Shown here: positions 44,949 to 54,367 of the stretch, piece by piece
How positions within the stretch are numbered: the first letter of the stretch is position 1
Layout: every line of letters begins with the position of its first letter
NCBI GenBank assembly: GCA_024364735.1
Contig: JAGFNQ010004749.1
Coordinates: forward strand, 437,689 to 501,688
DNA from: Boesenbergia rotunda
Taxonomy: Eukaryota > Streptophyta > Magnoliopsida > Zingiberales > Zingiberaceae
Direction: 5' to 3'
DNA length: 64,000 nucleotides
Notes under the pieces: model-generated
Database searches by the model: none
What the model was told of the DNA's origin: nothing
Seen by the model: the letters and a program-made list of their open reading frames with translations, nothing else
Program-made: the position numbers and the translations under genes

Positions 44949-47009
44949 AGAACAAGAGAAAAGATAGGAAACTAACAACCAAAGTAACGGAATCAAAATT
45001 TCAGGAAAAGAAGGAAGGAATCGCGATCCGCTTCATCTTCTTCTTCGACTCTTCCTTGGTTGTTGTTGCTCACGCCGACCCTAGATGGGTGGATGGTGCA
45101 CCGGCCCTAATGGAAGCTTGGGGTGCCGGCCCTAAAAGGATCAAGGGGCGCCGGCCCTAAGGGGAAGAGAAGCGGAGGAAGAGAATAAGAGAGAGAGAGG
45201 GAGAGAATTAATCTCTTGATTACTCTATTGGAATTAAGGGCTTGCCTTTGGTTCCTTTATATAATAGCATCTCCCTTGCCAAGTCTCCTCTTAACGGAAT
45301 TTTCATAACAAATTTATCCTATAAATTCTCTTATGAATTATTCCGTTTAAACCAAATTTTATTATAACTAACTTTATAATAAAACAAATACTTCTCTCTT
45401 TTAATTATGGAATAAAATTTGTATAAAATTTTCTTATCATGGATAAATTTTATTTAAATCTAGATGATGATATAGTAGGGGATAGAACTCAATGGCGTAA
45501 AAGGATCCATATAGCCGACCCCACCTAGTGGGATAAGGCTTTGTTGTTGTTGTTGTTGTTGTGGATAAATCAATTCATAATTGATTTTATAAATTAAAAT
45601 CAAACCAATTCATGGTTCATTTTAATTTCCATAAAAAGAATGAATTTCTACAAATTTCATTATAAATTTTTATATATAAATTTCTTTATATATCAATTTA
45701 TTTATCCATAATTTATAAAACAAATCGCGCTAGATTTATTTTATTAATTAAACCAATTAAATTGATTTATCCCCTTATCAATGGCCAGCCACTACAAAGG
45801 GGTTTGGCACCCTCTTTGGCTGGCCAAACCGAGCCGAACCGATCGCGAATTAAACTCATTTAATTCGCCCAATAAGCCTTCAAAAGGCTTAGCTATTTTA
45901 AGTTTCCGTCGCGCCTCTGATTAACTCAGATTCGACTTATTTCTCTTGATTAGAAAATCCAATTTTCAACTCGTTTTAAATCCCTCGGATTACTCGTAGT
46001 GCGTGTGACTAAATAGGCTTTCGATTTATATTGGCCGTCTATAATCAACTAATTATAGAATGATCATGAGTGGCACCTAGTAGTACATCATGACCCCCAA
46101 TTAATCGAAAGATCAACGGTTGACCTCAGAAGTAATTCCGAAACCCTTCAGTAGCTCTAATGAATCGTGCCCCATTCCCTTCACCATCTTATACCCACTT
46201 GGTTCAGGACACGGTCTATTTGTGTCAGTCCCCACTAGGCTGACTACGTCACACCTAGCCCAAGTAATGTCTTTCTCGTCCTTTGGATTTCTAATTACTC
46301 TCATGTATTTTAGAGACTCGCACTCTAAACATGATATGCTCTGGCCAGAGGCTTTGAGTAACAATCCGACGATAGGCCTGGGTATACATCTCCTCGCAAG
46401 GAGTGGTGAATCCTTTGTAGGCTGTTCAAACATCTTCGGGCATTTCGGCTTATACCCAATCATCCTTGGTCCACACCTCCTTAGAGATGCTTGCTTAAGA
46501 TGTTAAAGTATAAGTCTCCATGACCAAGATGACTTGAACACCGCAAGTCAAAGAAACATCGCACTTAAGCTGCAGTAATGACTTAATTGACATATCTTCA
46601 TAGATAACCATATGAAGTTTTACGGCTAGTCACTCCAATGAACTAGTTCCCTTAACTAGCATCCATGTTTATCTCCGGACATCCCAATGTCACCAGCCAG
46701 TGAGAATCAGCTGATTAGAGAATAACCCATGCTAGTCTCAACAGAATTGATAGTGTCTGTTTTTATCAATTCATCGACTAGGGATATTTTCAATACTTCA
46801 CAATTACACATTTCGAGATAATCACTAGTTGTGATCCCATCACAAATTCTCTTATGCTGTGAATCGTATTGTGGACATTCAGTAGATGAGTTTAAGATCC
46901 CAATCAAATACACAAACATGTATACTCAAATAGTGAATTATCATTTATTAAATAAATGTTTACAATCATAAGGCGATTGCCTTAGGACACTTCTCTCATA
47001 TCACTAACA
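44949..47009 (-). repeat. Element G 3' LTR
   Basis: Minus strand starts TGTTAGTGATATGAGAG at 47009, right after the PPT. About 2.06 kb long. It has a TATA-like TTATATAAAG at about 45256-45268 (minus), three GCCGGCCCTAA repeats near 45090-45160, and an Au-SINE-like tail. The far end is uncertain, since only one LTR is present. Confidence 0.75.
45466..45562 (+). mobile_element. 5'-truncated Au-SINE-like element
   Basis: GGCGTAAAAGGATCCATATA followed by GCCGACCCCACCTAGTGGGA, TAAGGCT and a run of TTG triplets. This is the characteristic 3' end of the Au SINE family of plants, recognised from memory. The tRNA-like head is absent, so it is a truncated copy inside the LTR of G. Confidence 0.7.
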
Positions 47010-47024
47010 AACTCCCACTTGGCC
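47010..47024 (-). promoter_or_regulatory. Element G polypurine tract
   Basis: GGCCAAGTGGGAGTT on the minus strand, immediately before the TGTTAG LTR start. Confidence 0.8.
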
Positions 47025-47954
47025 TAATGCCAATCGCTACGGTATCCAATACCACAGGCTCTAACATGACCCTCAAACTTGTTTTGAGGTAAGGCCTTAG
47101 TTAAAGGATTTGCTAAATTCCTTTCAGTGGGAATTTTCTCAATTTGTATATCATTCCTACTTATAATCTCTCTGATCAGATGATAGTGGCGAAGCACGTG
47201 TTTGGATCACTGATGAGACCTTGGTTCCTTTGCTTGTGCAATAGATCCATTGTTGTCGCAGTATACCGCCACTGCTTCATCAATGGTTGGAACCATGCCA
47301 AGTTCGGAGACGAACTTCTTGATCCAGACTCTTCCTTTGCTGCTTCCGAAGCTGCGATATATTCCGCTTCCGTGGTGGAATCCGCTACGGTGTCTTGTTT
47401 GGAACTTTCCAACTTACTGCGCCTCCATTCAAAGTAAATATGTACCCAGACTGAGATTTGGAGTCATCCTTATCTGTCTGGAAACTGGCATCTGTATACC
47501 CACGTATTACCATATCTCCTTCTCCATATATCAAGAACACATCCTTAGTTCTTCTTAAGTACTTAAGGATTGTTTTAACAGCCGCCCAATGATCCATTCC
47601 TGGATCCGACTGGTATCTGCTTGTGACGCTCAAAGCATACGATACATCGGGCCTTGTACATAACATAGCATACATTATAGATCCTATCGCGGATGCATAA
47701 GGAATCTTATTCATGCAAATCCTCTCGTCTTCTGTGCGCGGACACATAGACTTTGAAAGGTTTATCCCATGCCTGATGGGAAGGTAACCTTTCTTGGATT
47801 CCGACATGCAAAACCTTTTTAGCACTCGGTCTATATATATAGACTGCGAAAGACCAAGCAACCGTTTTGATCTATCTCTATAGATTCTAATCCCAAGGAT
47901 ATAGGTTGCTTCTCCCAGGTCTTTCATGGAGAAAGTATTGGACAACCAAATTTT
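47025..47954 (-). pseudogene. Element G RT end and RNase H
   Basis: Minus-strand C-terminal pol of a copia element. It begins in RT with FSMKDLGEATYILGIRIYRD, then SAIGSIMYAMLCTRPDVSYA, TDASFQTDKDDSKSQSG, and, after a frame break near 47400, ADSTTEAEYIAASEAAKE. Frame changes near 47330 and 47230 separate the last motifs up to the PPT. The order and wording match Copia-1 closely, so the two are the same lineage. RT upstream of FSMKDLGEA has been cut off by element C. Confidence 0.88.
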
Positions 47955-48358
47955 TGTTGGATCGAGAAAGACCGATAGAGGGGGGGTGAATATCGGAAAA
48001 TGTTCGGATTTAAAAGAAAGAGTAAGTGCGCGACGGAATAAAGACAAACAACGCAAACACCAAGATTTTACTTGGTTCGGAGCCTGGGTCGACTCCTACT
48101 CTAAGGCCCACGATCGTTGACCGTTTACTTTGGGCAATTCTATAGTGCGCAAAACGGTTACAAAGTGAGATTACAAAATTACTGTAAATAGAAATATACA
48201 CTTTGTTTTACCAACTCCCGGTGTAGATCGAGTTTCGGTGCAGTGGGAGGTTGACGGCGCTTCGTTCTTGAGTCGGGAAGTTTCCGGAGCAGAGCGCGGT
48301 CGTCAGAGCGTTTGGATGCGTTGAATGAAAGCTGTGTAGAAGCTAGGGGTCGAGGGGT

Positions 48359-48370
48359 GCTATTTATAGC
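48359..48370 (-). promoter_or_regulatory. TATA box of element C LTR
   Basis: GCTATAAATAGC (minus), itself nearly palindromic, just downstream of the GGGCGCC array. Confidence 0.65.
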
Positions 48371-48375
48371 ACCTA

Positions 48376-48720
48376 GGGGCGCCCTAGTCGTCGAGGGCGC
48401 CCTGCCATGTGTCACCCGATCCGTGCTTCGCTCGGTCAAGCCTTATCGCACCGGAATAGGGATGAGATTTGACCTCTGGGGCGCCCTGGTCGCTGAGGGC
48501 GCCTTGGTTGACCCGGTCTTCTCGGCTGGATAAAGTTGATCGGCCTCGCTGGCTTAGGCGCGAAGCGCCTTGGCTCCTGAAGGCGCCTTCGGCGCTGAGG
48601 GCACCCTGGCTGCGAGGGCGCCTTGGCTGCTGAGGGCGCCCTGCCCAGTAAGCAGCCGAAGGCCTTTTGCTTCAATTGGTTCTGGTTCACCTTGAGGGCG
48701 CCGTGGACACTCAGGGCGCC
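48376..48720 (-). repeat. GGGCGCC box array, element C LTR
   Basis: About a dozen GGGCGCCCT, GAGGGCGCC or GAAGGCGCC boxes in 345 bp, directly upstream of the TATA box. The same box type occurs before the accessory gene of this element (51923-52220). Confidence 0.8.
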
Positions 48721-48988
48721 TTACTCAGCTGTTGCCTTACTCCTTTGAGGCTCTCTGAGTTGTAGACACACGTTCCTTCGGTCCTGCATCAAGGGTTAGT
48801 CCAAAACATAATAAAACAATTAATTATTGTTTTATACAGCCTTAGCTGTCTTGGTTCTAACTTTGGTCTCCAAAATGGAGCCCTAGGTCGAACCGACGCC
48901 TAATGTTCCCTCAAGGGGAACGCGTCCTCACCTACTCCTCTCGGGAGAGTTTACCTAGTGCCAACCGGATCCTCCAGTTGGACTTTTG

Positions 48989-49188
48989 CCCGGCAGTCCT
49001 TCGCCAGGTCTTGAGGTACCAAGCTGCCCTTCGCTTGGTGCTTAGCTTCTGGCAGTCCTTCGCCAGCCTAGCAGTCCTTTGCTAGGGCTTCTCCTGTCTG
49101 GCAGTCCTTCACCAGTGCCTAGCATTCCTTCGCTAGGGCTTTTCCTGTCTGGTAGTCCTTCGCCAGTGCCTAGCATTCCTTCGCTAGG
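48989..49188 (-). repeat. Hairpin array with covarying stems, element C LTR
   Basis: Seven hairpins with loops like AGTCCTTC. Stems include ACCAAGC/GCTTGGT (49018-49039), CTGGC/GCCAG, CCTAGC/GCTAGG and one CTGGT/GCCAG with a G-U pair. Equivalent to the array of E. Confidence 0.8.
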
Positions 49189-49299
49189 GCTTTTCCTGTA
49201 CACTCAGGAAGCTTGTTAGACAACAACTAACCCTTAACTTTTGAAGCCTTTTGCCAATATCAAAACCCAGGTTTGACTTGGGTGCATTCTGCACCAACA

Positions 49300-49314
49300 A
49301 TCTCCCCCTTTTTG
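49300..49314 (-). promoter_or_regulatory. Element C polypurine tract
   Basis: CAAAAAGGGGGAGAT on the minus strand before TGTTGG. Extra purine tracts lie at about 49381-49406 and 49793-49808, the repeated PPT pattern expected of Sireviruses. Confidence 0.85.
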
Positions 49315-50522
49315 ATATATGGCCACGTTCAAAAAGTTAAGTAAAAAAAAATGCTAAAATGAAATCCTAAGTTAGATTCCCTCCCCCTGGACGAAATCTC
49401 CCCCTAGGTTTTTCAAAAGTAGGTGGTGTGATTTTCAACACTTAGCAAATTTCTTGTTTTGAGTTTGAAGAATTTTTAAGCGAAAAAATTATTCTATGTC
49501 ACGATAAGTTTTCAGACATTAACAATTTTAGGTTTAAGAAAAACTTTTAGAGTTTTAAGAAAAAAAACTTAGGCTTAGAAACAATTCATAGTTAGAAATT
49601 TTTAAGAAAATTTTAAGCAAAAAAAAATGGTTTAGCTTGAAAACAATTCTGAGTTAGAAATTTTAAGGAAAAATTTTAAGTATATAAAAAAAACAATAAA
49701 ATTTCAAAATGAATTACGCTTTGAACCTTTTTGAAGAAGGAAATAGGGAAAAAAAGTTGAAAAAAAATTTAGGTTTCCTCTTTCCTTTCCAACTCTCCCC
49801 CTTTGACATATATCAAAAAAGTGCAGTAGAAGTATTTGCAATAATTAAATAAAGCATTTGCTGTACTGAATCAAACTGGAACCTAAGTCTGGTTTCATCT
49901 TTAGGGACGTGTCTAACCCAATTAGCTACTTACCAACTGTTATAAACAGTAGTTTTTGCTAGGGTTAGTCAAGTTAAGTGCATTGTTCAAGTTAGATTGT
50001 CTAAACTTGATACTTAACTTGATTGCTGTTCAGTTTGTATTTAGTGCCCCAACTACTGCAGATGCACTGACTTAAAGCATCTTGAGTTAAGGCAAAGACC
50101 TAAGCATCTCAACCCTTTCTAGGTTATCATTCAAAGTACCCTAAGGTGCTTGTGAGATGCTGGCTTCTATATCTATAGGTGCATGCAATTCTAGGGTTAG
50201 AGCCTAGGCTAAGTCCATTTCGAAGAAAACCCTAGTTTTGAAGAGGGTAGTTTTAGAAATAAAACTAAGTCACGAAAAAAATAAAACTTTTTAAATTAGA
50301 AAAACTTTAAAATAAACATCATTTTAAAATAAATTTAAAATATTTTAAAATTGAGGCAAAACCAAATGATTCTATTCTACTAAGCATAATCTTATCACTA
50401 GTGAGCATAAGCTAGTCATCATAAAGTAAAGTAGGTATTCAAGGTTCAACATAGTCATATAGTCAACCACTAGTCAACCCTACTGAGTAGGGATAGTCAA
50501 ATAGGTACAATACTAAGTGAAT
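49315..50522 (-). other. Element C non-coding region between accessory gene and PPT
   Basis: 1.2 kb of A/T-rich DNA with long A runs; no gene seen. It contains the extra polypurine tracts. Confidence 0.6.
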
Positions 50523-51801
50523 CTAAGACGAAGGACCGGGATGATCGGAGGAGCCTGGCTGCCAGGATCGAAATAGGGTCATCATCTCATGATACTCTGC
50601 CTCTCTGGCCTCCCTCTCGGCTCGAAGTGCGCTCATGTAACTATTGTAGTAGCCCAGATTTGTCTCCATCTCTTCAGCGTGATTGGCCTCTACTTCCTCT
50701 CGGAGGCTCTGTACGTGGGTCTCTAGCTGAGTCACTCGGTCGTAAAGTGTCGGTGGAGCGGGCTCATCTATGTGAGCTCGGGCTGCTGCTGCTATATTTC
50801 CGACGTCGACCTCAACCTCCTCATCTGAATCGATCTGATGAGCTGCTCTCTGACGTCTCCAGGACAGGACCCCGGGTACCGGACACCTCTATACCAGCTA
50901 GGGCAAAGTTTCTATAGCCTATTTCATCGTAGTCAGTTAGGGCGGCCATCTCTCCCTCGGTAATATTTCTACCGTGGTGATGTAATATGGATGTAATAAT
51001 GTGGCAGTAAGGTGTGCGGACCTGCCCTTGTGTGGTAACACTAGATGCGTGTAGGATAGTCTGAAATATATGAAGTCCTATGTCTATGTCAAGCTGGTGA
51101 ATCATGGCATACAGTAGAAAGGCATGGAATGGACGCATAGTGGTGACATCCCTGGTAGATAATGGTAGGATACATCGGACTATGACCCTATATAGGGCGT
51201 AGTCCTGCACTTCTAATTCGACAGACTGAAATCGTCTGGCTACAGGTTGCCTAAAGAAATATGAGTGCAATGTATCTAAGGTAATCTCAGAGTAGGGAGA
51301 ATCAAAGGGAGGCTCCCTAGAAGGGTAACAACAGAAAGTGGACTGCGAGGGTCGTAGTCCTAGAAATCGGTTAAGTAAAGTTGGAGTGATTGTTAGGGGA
51401 ATACCTTGAACCATGGTGGAGAACACAAGATTATCCTGTATAATAATATTATTGTAAAATTCGGCGCATAAGGAAGTATTGATTGGGTGGGCGCAGAATA
51501 CCAGATTGTCCAGTTGGTAGTAGTTTATGACGTTCATAGCTAGGGGACAAGATTGAGTAAAAAATAGTCTATTCAAGTAGCTTGTCTTAATGGGTTTATA
51601 GGTGGTACGGGAGAACTTGTTACACAACTCTAAATTGGGAAACCTAGGATCAGGACTAGGTTGAGTACCGGGTTCTGCCGGATTAGGTCGAAGTCTTCTA
51701 AGAAAGGAAAACATGTATACTTAAGGAAATGTGCACTAATGAAAGATTGAAACGAAATTGACACAAACAAAGAAAATATACCAGTTTGCTCGGGGAGGCA
51801 T
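50523..51801 (-). pseudogene. Accessory gene of element C (putative plant transposon protein family)
   Basis: Homologue of the accessory gene of A. The long frame (51714-50821) has INYYQLDNLVF, EFYNNIIIQD, VQGIPLTITP, FHAFLLYAMIHQLDID and PYCHIITSILHH, in the same order as A. Near 50880 a one-base shift leads to a second frame through an acidic DEEVEVD stretch and a probable coiled coil (QLETHVQSLREEVEANHAEE), ending at 50523. A first exon may start at ATG 51801 with MPPRAN and splice at 51781/51698, an 84-bp phase-2 intron as in A, but the joined codon would now be a stop. Otherwise Met at 51714 is the first start. It lies downstream of gag, in the env-like position. Confidence 0.75.
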
Positions 51802-51902
51802 TGTTGAGGGCTTGAGAGCTTGAGAGGGTTGCAAGATCTCTTGAAAGGTAGAAGGTTGAGGAGGAGAAGTGTTTTGTTGTGAGGAGTAGAAAGGGAGGGG
51901 AG

Positions 51903-51915
51903 CCCCTTTTTATAG
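51903..51915 (-). promoter_or_regulatory. TATA box of accessory gene C
   Basis: CTATAAAAAGGGG (minus) about 100 bp before the candidate ATG 51801 and 8-10 bp after the first GGGCGCC box. It closely resembles the LTR TATA region of E (CTATAAAAGGGGC). Confidence 0.65.
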
Positions 51916-51922
51916 GCAGCTT

Positions 51923-52220
51923 GGGCGCCCTTCCCCGTGAGGGCGCCTTGACTGGTGAGGGCGCCCTTAGCAGTGAGGGCGCCTTCATCAGGCCTGAGCT
52001 TCCCTTTTTGGCAGCTTTTGACCACCGAAGGACACTGGTAAGGGCACCTCTCCGGTCGAGGGCGCCTTTACCAGGTAAGTGGTTCAGATTGTGCAGCTTT
52101 CTGCCGTTGACTAACTGTGGGAGGGCGCCCTTCATGACAAGGGCGCCCTAATCAAGGCTGCAGCTGCCTTTTGGCAGCTTTTGACCACCCTCGGGGCGCC
52201 CTAAAGAGGTTGGGCGCCCT
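51923..52220 (-). repeat. GGGCGCC box array before accessory gene C
   Basis: About a dozen GGGCGCC or close variants (GAGGGCGCC, GGGGCGCCC) over 300 bp, ending just upstream of the TATA box. It repeats the plan of the LTR promoter of the same element. Confidence 0.8.
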
Positions 52221-52580
52221 AAAATCCGGTTTTGACCAAATTTGAATGTTTTTGACCGGATTTGACCTTGTTTGACTATATTGACCGTAGTTTGACTAGT
52301 TTGAGATTTAACCACAACACTGATATTAAGGGAATCATAATTTAGTTTTAATTTTACTGTCTCACCCAGATCTACGATTTTCAATCACGTTAACCTTATA
52401 GGTTTTGTGAGACAGGTTTGAGGGTAGAAATTAGTTTTGAAAAGAAGTTTTAATTTGGAAAAAGTTCTTTATTTTTGAAAACAAAAATAGAATTTTTGAA
52501 AACCGATTAAGTGTTTTTCAAAAAAAGAATAAGTTTGAAAAATAGAAATTTTGAAAACAGATTAGAATCTATAATTATTT

Positions 52581-52907
52581 GAAATTTGAGTTAGATTCGA
52601 ATTTGACAAAAGATAATTTGAATTTGAATTTCAGAAATTGGCTTCCAGGTCTTGGCGAGGCACTAGGCCTTCTTTGGCCGTAGCCTTATGGGATCATCCA
52701 CCCTTTCCTTGACAAAGCCTTTTAATGAAATTTCATTTTCAAATTAAATTAGGTCATTTTCTGGTCTAACTAGCTTGGGTCTTGGATCGGTAGCTTCGGC
52801 TGGTTTCACCAGTCTAAAGAGACCAAGTAGACTTGATCTTATTAGAGTTGGTTTCCCCAACGTACTATCATCTCACCTCCTCCCAATACTATGTTTTCAA
52901 ATTTCAA
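52581..52907 (-). repeat. 0.32-kb block shared by elements E and C (C copy)
   Basis: Almost identical partner of 32199-32522, placed between the gag end (52992) and the accessory promoter region. It contains GGCTTCCAGGTCTTGGCGAG and GGTTTCCCCAACGTACTATC. Confidence 0.88.
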
Positions 52908-52991
52908 GTAAATTAGTCCTTAAGTCTAACCATTCCTAATTCTAAGCATGGCAACTTGCAGAAATTTAAATAAACAAGCAATAAAAAAAAA

Positions 52992-54095
52992 TTATCTAAT
53001 CATAAAAATTGTTTTGATTTTAGCTCCCCCTGGACTAAAGCCTCTGTATGGGTTAGGCAAGATGTGAATCTTGTCCTTGGGGATCCAAAATTGATTTGAA
53101 CCCATTGATTTTGTCAGGCACAGTTTTGGCACCCATGCCTGAACCTTAGGTCTTGACTGGTTCAGTACAGCAAAGTAAGATCTTTGCCAAGATTTGGTTC
53201 TATAACCAAGTCCGGATCGGTTTAGAACAAACTTCTGTTTTCCAAGAATCATATCAAGGTTCTTGGAACCAGAAGTGAATCGTTCTAAAGCTGTTCTTAA
53301 GTCCTTGACTTGAGTTTTTAGGGAGGAGTTCTCTGATTCAAGTTTTTCAACTTGATCAGGGGTTCCTTCCTGAATTTTCTCAGTTAAGGATTTAGACTCA
53401 GCTCCCTCTTTCAGGAGTTTTACTTCCTGTCGGAGGGACTCGACTCGGAGTTTGGCTTTCGCCAAATCTCGGGATAGATAGGAAATAAGAGAATTTAATT
53501 GCAATTTTGAAAAACCCGTTACCCTTATTTCGCCGTCATCGGAGAAGGTCAGCTTGCCGTCGTCCTGGTCCGAGTCTGAGTCAGTCCCAATTTGATCCGA
53601 AGCGGTCAGGGCTAGAAGATTGGACTGGGGTACTTCTTCTTCTTCTTCTGAGGAAGACTCGTCCCAGGTTGCTTGGAGTGCCTTCTTCTTTCTGGTCTTT
53701 TTGGACTCCTTTAGGCTTGGACATTCAGTCTTGTAGTGGCCCTTCTTCTTGCATTCGTAGCAGGTTACCTTGGGCTTGTGTTTCTCAGTTGCTGGTTCAG
53801 CTGGTTCATCCTTTCTTCGCTTTGTTCTCCGTGTGTTAGCTTGGTTCTTCAACTTTTTGTAGTAGCTTCGAGCTAGCCGGACCAGTTCAGACTGATCTCC
53901 TTCTTGATCTTCTGTTTCTGAGTCTGAGGTAGACTCGGGTTCAATTTGTGTTTTCTGTTTAGTCGTCCTTCCTGTTTTCCCTGCAAAGAAAGCTATACTT
54001 TTCTCGGCCAAATTGCAGTTAGTCTGTTCATGAAGTTCAAGTTCAGAAAATAACTCATCTAGCTTAATTTTTGAAAGATCCCTAGAGACCTTGTA
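52992..54095 (-). pseudogene. Element C gag, C-terminal part
   Basis: About 367 residues on the minus strand. It starts inside gag with YKVSRDLSKIKLDELFSELE, which matches YKVSKDLSIVKLDDLFCEME in the gag of F, so the capsid part is missing on the right, cut by D. Then follow an acidic stretch, a basic stretch, zinc knuckle CYECKKKGHYKTEC, a Ser/Glu-rich acidic tract (ESSSEEEEEV), a coiled coil (about residues 230-300) and NRSGLGY, a motif common in plant copia gags. The open frame runs on into the LTR of D up to 54164, but that extension is accidental. Confidence 0.85.
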
Positions 54096-54329
54096 TGTAG
54101 CGACCCGCCTTCTTACTACCTTAGACGGATCGTTACTTATCTCTACTTCTTGACTTCTATACATGACTAAAGAAAATTGCGGAAATCTTTTTTTTTTTAA
54201 ACTTTAAAATTCATCTAACAATTATGTTCTAACTTAAGCAATCATGTATAATAATACCATGTCATACTCTCTTCTCAATCCCATAGCCAATACCCATCGA
54301 AAAACAGCCTTACCCTTCTTAAACAGCCT

Positions 54330-54367
54330 GTATCAGTCGACTGATGACGTCATCAGTCGACTGATAC
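54330..54367. repeat. 38-bp perfect palindrome with TGACGTCA core
   Basis: Perfect inverted repeat centred between 54348 and 54349. Its core TGACGTCA is a full CRE/bZIP-type site, flanked on both sides by CAGTCGACTG. Confidence 0.9.

Larger units (their letters stand above)
44949..47954 (-). mobile_element. Copia element G (3' part only)
   Basis: Minus-strand copia remnant: 3' LTR (to 47009), PPT, then RNase H and the end of RT, cut at 47954 by element C. It is related to Copia-1 by its RT/RNase H motifs. Its left end is obscured by Athila-2 and the rest of its pol is not found in the window. Confidence 0.85.
47955..49299 (-). repeat. Element C 3' LTR
   Basis: 1345-bp LTR; minus strand TGTTGGTGCAGAATGC..TCGATCCAACA. 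It has the same plan as the E LTR: CTGGC/CTAGC-type hairpins (49188-48989), GGGCGCC boxes (48720-48376), TATA box (48370-48359), and near the 3' end CCCCCCCTCTATCGG. Sequence identity to E is patchy outside these modules. Confidence 0.9.
47955..54095 (-). mobile_element. Element C, Sirevirus-like, with accessory gene
   Basis: Minus-strand element inserted in G. From its 3' end (left): LTR 47955-49299, PPT, 1.2 kb non-coding, accessory gene (50523-51801) with its own promoter region, the block shared with E, and the C-terminal part of gag. It is broken at 54095 by chromovirus D, and its 5' part is not seen. Between gag and the accessory gene there is no protease, integrase or RT, so this copy is a deletion derivative. 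Confidence 0.85.

Noticed and set aside
46113..46506. Overlapping frames of 116 and 128 residues on opposite strands
   Set aside because: Inside the LTR of G, with no motif and mutual antisense overlap.
54096..54164. Extension of the gag frame of C by 23 residues beyond 54095
   Set aside because: It lies in the LTR end of chromovirus D. The frame happens to be open across the insertion junction.
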